Assembly: GCF_028858725.1 (NCBI RefSeq)
Contig: NC_084768.1
Location: 1,347,853-1,411,852 of the forward strand
Direction of reading: 5' to 3'
Length of the DNA: 64,000 bases
From: Colius striatus
Taxonomy: Eukaryota > Chordata > Aves > Coliiformes > Coliidae
Of this stretch, positions 54,730 to 64,000 are shown piece by piece (positions within the stretch are counted from its first letter, which is position 1; each line of letters begins with the position of its first letter). A program made the position numbers and the translations under genes. The notes below the pieces were generated by a model that worked only from the letters and a program-made list of their open reading frames with translations, made no database searches and was not told where the DNA came from.

Positions 54730-54993
54730 CTCATTGGAGTCTGACCCACAAGCTGGAGACCCTGAAGGAAGACAGGGAGAGCCTGATGGACAAAATGAAG
54801 AGGAGTCATGCTCTTGGGGAGGAGCTGGAGCTCTTGATCAGCAAGCTCTGCAGCCCCAAGGAGTTGGCCAAGTACCAGATGTTCACTGGTGCTTTGGAGG
54901 TGGTGGTGACACTCTGGCTGAAGCTCTCAGGACGCCTGGCTCGTGTGGAGCCCCTTCTGAGCAGCCTGGGGGAGATGCCCCAGCGCAGAGCGG
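54730..54993 (+). pseudogene. SHROOM-family ASD2 exon, open
   Basis: Plus-strand segment from about CTGAG|CTCATTGG to GCGG|GTGGGT. It reads LTHKLETLKEDRESLMDKMK, RSHALGEELELLISKLCSPK, ELAKYQMFTGALEVVVTLWL and [18 protein letters not shown]. Shroom ASD2 has [47 protein letters not shown]. The SGRLARVE core that forms the coiled-coil Rho-kinase contact is intact, unlike in the minus-strand copy at 2.1 kb. The two copies are clearly diverged. No other SHROOM exon (PDZ, ASD1) is seen, so it appears to be an isolated exon; whether it is expressed is unknown. Confidence 0.75.
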
Positions 54994-55659
54994 GTGGGTG
55001 TCTGCACAGCCCCGGCGTCTCGGCCTGTGTCAGGGTGCAGGGCAGCAGCAGTCCCGAGGCCGTGCTGCTGTGAGCTGGGCCCTGCAAAGGCTCACAGGCA
55101 GGCAGGTGGCTCAGTGCTTCTGTGCAAGCAGCAGAAGAGGCGCTTCTGACCCTGGGAATCTCCATCCCAGCTTGTAGAAATGTCTCAGGTGCTGCGGGTG
55201 TTGCCTCAAACACAGGGTGTCTGGCTGGGACATCAGTCTGTGGGAAAAGTGGTTTGACCCCAAACCTGTCTTTATGGGCTTCCCTCCAGCTGCACCTCAT
55301 CCCTCTGAAGATCATCCCATCCCCACAAAGCCCCCTTCAGGCATCACAGTGTCCCTGCTCACCTCAGAGCCATCCACTTCCAGCAGCTGCCTGCCTGGGA
55401 CACAGCATCAGCATCAGCATTGTCCCAGGAACTGTCTTGGAGTGGAAATGGCAAGAGTTCCTGAAATAGGTGGAGCCTTTGGAGGAGGAGAGACAGCCTG
55501 GTAAGGAGGGAGTCACAGCAAATGAGGGGATCAGCCCTGAGCTGGGGCTGTTGCATTCCCTAAACTGGGGCTGAGCCTGAGTGGAGACACAACCCTGGCT
55601 GCTGAGCATCCCCTTGGGTGAGCATTACAGCTGCGTTGGGCTTAGAGCCCTGCTGGGCT

Positions 55660-56020
55660 TTAGGTTAAATCCTGTCTGTTTAGGGTTAGGACTGGGTTTG
55701 TACTCCCTGGGATTAGGGCTGGTGTAGGATGAATTGAACTGCTGTATACGTAGGGTTAGGACTAGGTTAGGATGTTGGGGTTTCGGCTAGGTTAGGCTGA
55801 GTTCAAATCCTGCCCATTTAGGACTACGAATGGTGAGTGCTTAAAGCACTGCTGGGTTTTGGGCTGGTTCAGTGTTAAGTGATGTGAGATTGATTTCAGG
55901 TTTAAGCTGGTTTTAAGACCCTATTGAGGTTTCATTTCCAGGATAACTTAAGGTGTGTATATTTCAGGTTCTGTCTGTGTGAGGGTCAGGGTCCTGGCTG
56001 GGCTTGGTTAGGGTTAGGTG
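55660..56020 (+). repeat. Decayed telomere-like (TTAGGG) repeats
   Basis: Scattered GGGTTAGG and TAGGTTAGG motifs: TTTAGGGTTAGGACTGGG (55,680), ATTAGGGCT (55,712), GTAGGGTTAGGACTAGGTTAGG (55,750), GCTAGGTTAGG (55,786) and GGTTAGGGTTAGG (56,006). Between them the sequence is T/G-rich with GGTTTAAGC, GGTTTTAAGA and similar variants. This fits a degenerate interstitial telomeric sequence. It is too decayed to be an active telomere seed. Confidence 0.6.
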
Positions 56021-56072
56021 AAGTCTGTGCTTCCAGCAGAAGCATCCTGAGCTTGGTGCCATCAGCACTGTG

Positions 56073-56820
56073 CAAGTGTGGCATCGATTGCACTGGCCCA
56101 AAAGTGAGCGAGAGGAGCCGTGTGTGTGTGTGTGAGAGGCAGAGCAGCCAGGCTGGCCAGCATGTACTGGGGAGTCCTTCTCTTGGGAAGCTCCTTTTGC
56201 CTCTGGTTGATGTTTCAAAGGCCTCTGGCCAAATGTAACCGCTGGCTGTTGGCTGGAGATTTCCTCCCGCTCTGCCTTTGATCAAATCCCAGGTGTGAAA
56301 CAGGCTGAAGTTGTGCTGTTGCTCTGATCTGCAGAGATACTGCTGTGTGCTGACAAGAGTGGCTGTGTGAAAAAGGGACGGGAGCCCTTGTGGGTTTCTG
56401 TCACAGGCCTCCTTCTGCAACAGCTGTTTCTTCCTTTTCTAAAATGCAATTACTTGGAGACTGAACTTCTCATGAGCCTGCATTCTGCACTGACGCCTTG
56501 CAGAGCAGAGGTGGGATTCATGCCGTGGATTTCTAGCTGTCAAGGAAGGATTTTACTGGTCTGAGAGGGTGAGTTTTCCTTTCCCCATCTTTAATGTTTT
56601 CCTTTTTCTTTCCCCACTCTTCCTCCAGGGCAGCTTTTGCTACAAAAAAAGGATTAAAAACCTCCCTTCTTGCCACAGGAGCCATCCTCCTCCTCCTCCT
56701 CCTCCTCCTTCTCCTCCTCCTCCTCCTTCTCCTCCTCCTTCTCCTTCTCCTCCTCCTTCTCCTTCTCCTTCTCCTTCTCCTTCTCCTCCTCCTCCTCCTC
56801 CTCCGGAGACGTTTTGCAAC
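56073..56820 (+). pseudogene. RBBP6: Inverted RBBP6-like copy: intron plus frameshifted RING exon
   Basis: The reverse complement of 4,822-5,462 recurs here with very few differences, intron included. The copy starts in the sequence just after the donor of the SFMVELCDPN exon, so that exon is missing. The acceptor CTTCCTCCAG (56,629) is kept. Where the left copy reads ASKKDEKPPLLPQEP, this copy has an extra A (ACAAAAAAAGGATTAAAA), so the frame shifts and the serine run becomes a leucine run. The triplet tract has grown to about 120 bp of TCC/TTC (56,685-56,804). After it the RING sequence is absent. Confidence 0.85.
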
Positions 56821-59800
56821 GGGAGGAATCCTGTTTTCTTTCACTTGCCGAGAAATGTTCTGTTTTTTTCTTCGGGGTGGAGGGTGGGAAGACTGTTTTC
56901 TCCCCATTTCTTAAAAGTGAAGCAAAAAGTTAAGGCATGTTTACTTTGTTCTCTGCTTTTCTCAGTCTGCTACTCTCCGTGCTACCTGGTTGTCCACTCT
57001 ATGCCATTAGTGCTAGAACCCCAACTAAAGGAGGAGAAAGTCTGTGTTGGATTATGGAAAGCTGTTTCACTCTATATAATTAAAAGGTAACTTGTGTATT
57101 TCTGTAATTAACGATGAAGTTGTACTGAATTCTGCAAACTGCAAAAGAAAACTAGGAAATTAACCTGACATGGCTTAAAATTGCACTGTTTTCTGTTGTG
57201 TTGCTTAGAAGTAGCAGAACGTCAGTTCTCACTAAGTACATTGATAGACTGATGAAGTAACAACAGCAGAGATGTATTTTGAAGTATCTGTTCTAGCTTA
57301 GATTATTCTGTGTCAAGTACTGTGTGCAGTTTCTCAGCATGTGGCTGCATTTTTAAGTTTTTTAAGCAGTAAAAGCTTACTGTAAGGATTTTTATTGACA
57401 GCCTCAGCTTCTGCATTTCTGAGGCTATTGATTTATCTGATTATTAAGGGTTTCAGAAAGAATAAAGTAAGAGGGAATTGGGTAATGTAATGCTAGTGTT
57501 GATATTTATATCCTTACGAGTGGAGACATTCAACAGAAATGTACTTAGAAGCATTTAATATACTGCAAAGTAGTTTAATTGATCGTTTATTGTGAATGGG
57601 GAAAGATCAGGAATTTCAGACAGGCATATTTTTATGTGGAAGTGAAAAACTCCCCAGGAGTTTGCTTAGCATTTTAATCTTTTTTAGTTCAGCACTGCAA
57701 TTACCTTGGAGTCGCTGGTGCGTGTCGTGCTCACACTCTGCACTGCTTGAAAGTAACTTGTTTGTATGCTTCTATCCTTGCAGCTTCCCTTCTCAAAGTA
57801 CATGTTACTGACATCCCTTTGTCGTTTTTCCCTCCCCTCTGAACAGAGCTAAAGGATGAGGATCCAATAATATGGGGAAATTCAGCTCGAGATTTGCATG
57901 ACTTCAAGTTTCCCAGAGTCTGACGTTTCCTTCAGACCCCTTTTTCACGGGAATCAGAATTTTTCAGGGAGAATTGGTAGATACCAACCATCAATTTGTG
58001 TAGACTTGTCAAATTATCGCAGAAGGCTGTTTGGTTTCTCTGTTACTTGCCGTAGTAGATGCATATACCACAACCAGCCTATAAAATAAGGCTTTTACCA
58101 GTTGTACCAGTGGGTGAGGGTGTTTGTCTTGGTGTTCTGAGTCCTTGCATCATTTGGCCATAGCTACAAGTTGTGACCGTTTTCTTTCTTGATTTGATGT
58201 TTCACATTTAGTCTCAGTGCTTAGGAAGTAGGTGTGAAACACGACACATGCTAATTTCTCCAATTTCTAAACTATTCTTCTGCCATCGGTTTTGATTAAT
58301 GTTGTTTTTATTGACTTACTTTAAAGTAAAAGGACTGAAAAGGTGAATGAATACCAGTGCACCTGGAAATAGTGAATAAAGGCTCTTTATGTCAAAGAGG
58401 GGAGTCAGCAGAGTGCAGGCTGGGAATAGCACATTTGGCATTGCACAAGTTCTCATAAAGCTGACATGGGCAAAATAGGAATGTGTGTGTTATGGTGTAC
58501 AACAGCCACAGCATATTGCAGTAAATGGAAGGATTTGGGTTATATCAGGTGGCTTGCAGGCACGCTGGCTGGCACAGAAGCATATAAACTGTGTGTATAG
58601 ACAAATACGAACCTCGCTCAAGTTACACTGCACACACATCCAGCACAGAGCAGTCCAGGAGGAGTAATGTCAAGCAGATAGACGATACCATCCCAGCAAG
58701 AGATCTGTGAAAGAAGTGGGGGAAGATAGTGACAAGTTATTTTTGCATTTTTCAGAGGCTCTACTAGCACTAAATCAAAGCCAATTCACCTCCACAAGCA
58801 GGCAATTGAAAAGAAACTGTTTCTATAATACCAACTTGTCAGCAGTATGACTTGGTTAAATCCTCTGCTCTAGCAAAGAGGGAAGCTGGTGTGTGTCTCA
58901 CCTGCCCTGCTGCTTTCTGAGCAAGCCTTTCCTAACGCTGGGATGGATTTTCACGGCTCGTGTTGAGATCTGGGTCTCGAAAGTGACAATTGGTTTTGTG
59001 GGCATTCATTTTTAATTAAACTTCTTTTGTTAATACTTTTGAAATTGACTTCTAATGGCTCAAAAATGTATTAATATAGCAGATATGTAAATGTTTAATT
59101 TGGTGTTATGCATACACAGTAATTGCTTTCCATGATGGTTCTTGTAGAGGGAACGAACTCATCCTACGATTCTATTCTCATGGAAACATTCTTTTATCCA
59201 GAAATAGGAAGCACAAATTAATTACTGAATTATCACTTCAGAAAGAGAAACTTTCCTTCTGCCTTTCATCAGAAAACGTAAAAATGCCACTGCATAACCA
59301 TAGCTCTGACACCTTGCATGTATCTTTCCAAGGTTGCCCTCAACCTTGACATTTGCAAAGTCACGTAGAAACACAAACAAATTTGTATTTGCCAACATTT
59401 TTAGCACAACTCTGCTCAGAAGCTTTGGTGGGTGGTGGGAAGCAAGGAGGGTCATGCTGTTTGGAAGTTCCCTATGTGGCAGGGGTTTTTATTTACAAAA
59501 TTAGGCAACTAAAAGCTAAGTTGCAGTTTGTGCAGCTTAAATGAGGATTCTTTTGTGCCTGGAGTTGGAGATCACAAGAAGGTCACTCCAGTACTTAGCC
59601 CACACCATGCTGATAGTGCATACAATAAAATGTACTTTCATACTGAAAAACCACAATGTATTTCCTTTTATCTTTTCACTAGGTTTTAGATATTTCCAGC
59701 TGTTCTGAATCACTGACATGAAGCTTTCAAGCTGTGTCTTATTATGAAATGGGAAATGTTGAACCTGTAAATCCTTATGACTGAATACAGGATGTCCCAC

Positions 59801-62800
59801 TAAGCAGCACGTTTGTCTTTGATTCCTTTTTCACTGTCAGTGTGTTGTTCCTGTGTATTTGCAGTTACCGTATTTCATTAGTAACTACTTTAGTCCTGTG
59901 GAATTTTGATAGTACCTTGACATCCTTGCCCGTGTCTCAGTTGTTTGTGCTGCAAGACAAGCAAGACAGTCTTGTTCAGACATCATGATGAGTGGATAAT
60001 AAGAGGAATGAAGCAAAGAAGAAAGGAATAAACGGGCCTAAGAGCTTACTGTACCATGTTGTGGCTGCAGAGTGTCTGTTAGATTTTTCTCCTGCATAAT
60101 TCATTAGAGAATGTCATTCATTAGAGATTGTTAGAGAAGACTTGCTTACTGTGAGTTCAAAATGTTGTGGTTAAGAATGTCTGTTTCACACAAACCTCAT
60201 TTGCTTAATTGGTAAAACAGGGGCAGTATGTCCAAATATTTGAAATTTCTCTGTCACTTTGGATTCTGGAGTGTTGGTGCAGCACCATTCATGCTGAACC
60301 ATTCATGTCTTGACTGCTGGCCGTACTGTCATGAGAGTGCCGCAGCGTGCTGTGCGACTGTTTCAGAGACAGTTCTCAAACCTGTTGGCCATCTGTGATG
60401 TTCAGCCTTTAGTGCTACACGTGCTGTTTCCGTTAGGTTCCCAGTAGAGGGCAACACACGCTGATTTTTGAGTGTAAGACATTTTCTTATCTGTTTCGCA
60501 AGGCATAGAAACAGCAGTCCTTGTCCTGAGCTCTTCGAAACTGATTTACTGAGCATAGTAAATCTCGTTATGTCGAGCTGCTGTATTACAAGTGTTGCGA
60601 TATGAAACCAGGTACTGTAGTGCTCACTCACTGACACTGGGATCATTTCTCACTAGAAATCTACTGAGTTGGATTTTTGCTGCATAGTGTTTGAGGTTAA
60701 ATAGATTTTAAATATATATATGCTGTGACTTTCTTTTTATAGCTTGACTGAGTTTCAACATGAAGATTTTGGGCAAGATAAAACTGGACAGGCTGTACCA
60801 GACAGTTTACAGTCCTGCACAGGTATGTTGCATATAGTTGTTACACTAACCTTAGGAGGTTTAAGCCTACTTCTCTTTGGGTCCCAAACAGGCCACAAAG
60901 ATACCTTTATAACCCCTCTTTGTCAAGACAGCTCTTCTATATGTCTGGCTCCATCAGCCTCTGGGGAGCCACTGTACCAAGCTCTTGCTAATGTCATACT
61001 CTGCTCAGTTGTGTCCCTGATGTGTTGTAAAGGGTGTCGGGAAGGACAGCCTTGGGCTGTTTCCCAGTATGGAGAATAAATTCTCAGTGTTGCTTTATAC
61101 AAGTTAGTTTTGTACCTCAGAAGCCCTTGGTAGCATAAGACCTCACATTTTCTGTTGGCAGTTTTCTTGCTACAGTGATCTACGTATGATGAAATTGTCC
61201 CTCTCTGGGAAGGTAGTCCCAAAGCTATGTGAATACCTACTTCAAAAGGCAAATATAAGATGTGGGGAGGAAATGGATGAAACATACAAACCAGTAATAG
61301 GAGTGAGATTTGGCTTAGGGATTTTTCTAAGTTAGTATTATTTTTTCTTTCTTCCCTCTGCAATTGAAAAATAAACTCACATTCCGTGCAGTTGGCTTCT
61401 TCATGTCTGTTTGTGCATGAGGAAGGCTGTCTGATTTGTCAGTATATGCAGCTTGGTCTGGTTTTTATTTTAAGCAAATATTTTGACATGTTTGCCTCTT
61501 TTCAAAGCTGACTGAATAGACTCTGAGTCACGTCATTTTATCTAAAAGTTCATTTACTACTAGAATCTGTCCCAACATTAATACCTGCCAGTTTCCATCT
61601 CTGTATAGCTGTAGTGAGTATGATGTTGTCCATCCTTTTATTTTTGCAAGACAGCAGTTCAGCTTTATTTAGGAATGACCACGAGAGGTTGTCTTTGTAG
61701 CCAGTTGATGATGATCTACTTCATTGTGCTGCTTTAAAGCAATAGAAATTAGTGTATTTTCCCAAATCTTTACTATATTAAGAGACTGAAAGGATGAGGA
61801 AACTTTGAAATTGGACAAGAATTAGTACAAGTGATGGTTTAAAGTGAAATTTTATGCCAAAGAGAGAGCAGCCTCAGGTACTGTGTAGAGATCCATTCTT
61901 CAACAGTAAGAATACATGTCTGTAAGCAAGTCTGATAATTCATTACTTCATTGGTTGTTAATCTTCAGTGAAATTTGTTGTTGCTTTTAAAAACAACAAA
62001 TCAGATTGAGTGTTCTCAGCTGACGTTATTTCTGGTGTCTGTAGTGTTTATTGTGCTGTGCTGTTTCTCTCTCTAGAATGTTTGGGATATCATGTAATCT
62101 GATAAAATGGATGCACATGTGCAGTTTCAGGGAGCTAGTTTAAAAGGCTGGGTTTTATAAGGATCTGAAGATGTACAGTGCCTCATTTTTTTTTAACTAC
62201 AGTAAAGAAATCCTGCATTAGATACTTGTCTTTTGATGTTTTTTGTATATTTATATCTAAAAAGCAGATATATTGCTATACTTTTCTTCTTAAATTAAGA
62301 CATCATTTGCACTGATGTTTCCTCAGTATGTATGAAACCCTGTGTAACTTCAGTTGGCTGATACTCAAAATAAATCTATCAGTCCTTCATGTGATAGACT
62401 TATGCAATAATTACATGCATGTGTGTAAATGTTCCTACTAAGCATATGCACATATTTTTCTCACATAGTGTCAGTCCTCCTGGCAATATTATTAGTCTTG
62501 TATAAAATACTGTTGAGCTGATGCTAGTTTTATCCAAGTAACAACAGCATGTTTATATTTGCCTTGACAAGCCTACCAACTCTGATGTGTGCATCAAAGT
62601 GAACTCTTTTCTAAGCTGTGTTCCTTTTTGAACACCCCTGAGATTTTGAAAATACCCTTTTGTTCAGCATTCTGAGATTATGTGTCAATGATTGTGTATC
62701 ATATGCTTGGCTTTCCATTTATTGATATGCAGGTCATAGGTAGCACATCAAATGGAAAAGCTTTACTCTAAGCCTCATAGTGTGGTTACCATGGACCCAG

Positions 62801-64000
62801 GTAGAGCTCTTTTATTTTAAATACCAGCAAAGGAGACTGCCCTTACCTGCTTTCACAAGATATTTATGGGAACATGATTTTTTGTTTCCCTCCTCTCTTT
62901 ATAACTGTATATTAACAGTGCTGACGCTTTTGTCTCTTAGCAGCTCACTGTCATAGCAGCCTGCGTCAAAGTAACACTTCTTGCATAGTCATTGTATAGA
63001 TGCAGAAAAAGAGACAATATCTAAAGGAAAATAAATCATTAAACTGTAGTTTTTAAATGTTGTAATATCGTGGTGCAGGGAGGAACGTGGTTGGGATAAG
63101 GGTCACTCACTGGAATTCCATTTACTCCATTTATTCCATTTACTGCCTTGGCAAGAAGTGTCAAAGGAGGAGTAAAAGGTTGCAGTCAGTGCTGTCAGAT
63201 AACATAACTGTGAAGCAGAAGTGCACTGACTTGGATTTACTACCGAAAGTATTTGAAGAGAGAAGCTTTACCGTAACAGTGCAGGCTGACGGCCAGATGA
63301 ACAAAGAAAGAAACATTTGCTTTGGACTCTGATGATACAGTAGATTTTTTTTTTAATCCTTCTGCTAACTGCACTCAAAACAAGGTTCATCTCAATTGTT
63401 TTTTTGGGAAATCAGATCTTTAGATGTGCACCGTAGCCATTTCTAGAATTTGATGGGTTTCAAGAAGAAAGTCTTTGCTGCCAAAGGCTCTGGAGGCTAG
63501 AGGAGGTCAAACATTTCCTGTATTTTTTTCTAAAGCGTGGCCCGATCGTTAAAGATTTCAGCATCTTACTGTTGGAATAACAAGTGGGGGCTGTTCCTGC
63601 TGTGTTGTCCTAATTACACATCTGTTTATGCTAAGTTAATAATGAGTGTACAAGCAGGACACACAAATTACTGCACCAATTATATATTGAGGGAGAAAAA
63701 TCAAGTCTTAATTGAAGTTTAAGAAAGAGAAAGGGTGGGGTTTAATCCCACTGCTTCCATACGGAATTGTTTTGTACTATATTTGCCTAACAACATAAAG
63801 TCCTCAGGCTTGCACACAATACCGTAATTCTCCAAGGAAAATAGTGAGAAAAAAATATGTTTCTTGGTGTAGCAGCTTTCACATGCCAGTGAGGAATTCC
63901 AGTTCTGTGAGAAAAACCGCTGCAGACTGTTCTATGTAATGCAGAGCTCAGTTTCCACATTGGTGTCAACTTTCTTTGGATTGACCGTCCTTTCGTGTCT
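56821..64000. other. AT-rich DNA without recognised gene
   Basis: Composition changes from GC-rich to clearly AT-rich at about 57 kb and stays so to the end. I found no CR1, LTR or known exon. Two short splice-flanked open segments were seen: 57,848-57,905 (ELKDEDPIIWGNSARDLHDF) and 60,743-60,823, between TTTTATAG and GTATGTT. The second is open in two frames (LTEFQHEDFGQDKTGQAVPD, or a frame starting MKILGKIKLDRLYQTVYS). Neither is recognised. The region looks like introns or untranslated sequence of a different locus. Confidence 0.4.

Noticed and set aside
56569-57090. Poly-Leu, poly-Pro and poly-Ser plus-strand ORFs and a poly-Arg minus-strand ORF
   Set aside because: These are frames of the TCC/TTC triplet tract in the frameshifted RBBP6 copy.

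Overview
This window is vertebrate, almost certainly avian, nuclear DNA. The evidence is five CR1-type LINE 3' ends (two of them end in the avian ATTCTATGATTCTATGA-like tail), intron-rich gene structure, GC-rich exons and abundant simple repeats. There is no operon-like organisation. Almost every long ORF comes from low-complexity DNA or is an antisense shadow of an exon. The genes are spliced, so I built the annotation from exon-sized translations flanked by AG/GT, using phase continuity and remembered family sequences.

Layout. At 0.6-1.4 kb lies a purine-rich minisatellite. At 2.1-2.7 kb is a frameshifted SHROOM-type ASD2 fragment (minus strand). At 3.85-10.7 kb is a degraded RBBP6-like gene (minus strand): its RING exons are well preserved but upstream exons are duplicated in tandem. 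At 11.3-15.0 kb is a large inverted repeat whose unit recurs at 41.3-43.6 kb. At 16.2-16.9 kb is a 700-bp polypyrimidine tract, beside the last two exons of an EHMT1/G9a-type SET domain (16.95-17.58 kb, minus). At 18.1-20.2 kb are four exons of HYDIN (plus) with inactivating lesions.

The best-preserved gene is an FBF1-like coiled-coil gene (minus, 22.04-31.30 kb, 18 exons recognised). It is preceded by an AGCTCAG minisatellite and a GC-rich promoter with a perfect CRE near 33.15 kb. Exon phases agree from exon 2 to exon 18 except for one missing base in exon 12. At 36.3-37.4 kb are two exons from a different part of HYDIN (minus). From 43.6 to 54 kb is mostly unrecognised DNA with scattered exon-like islands. 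At 54.7-55.0 kb is a second SHROOM ASD2 exon (plus, open). At 55.66-56.8 kb decayed telomere-like repeats abut an inverted copy of RBBP6 intron plus exon, frameshifted and carrying a TCC/TTC expansion. From about 57 kb the DNA is AT-rich, with no gene recognised.

Overall reading: a mosaic of partial, duplicated and mostly broken copies of unrelated genes (SHROOM, RBBP6, EHMT1, HYDIN, FBF1) joined by inverted repeats. This is the kind of sequence expected in an ampliconic or heterochromatic avian segment such as the W chromosome, a gene-poor microchromosome or a germline-restricted chromosome. The sequence alone does not say which. HYDIN and FBF1 are both cilium genes, so the concentration may reflect amplification of testis or cilia genes, but that is inference.
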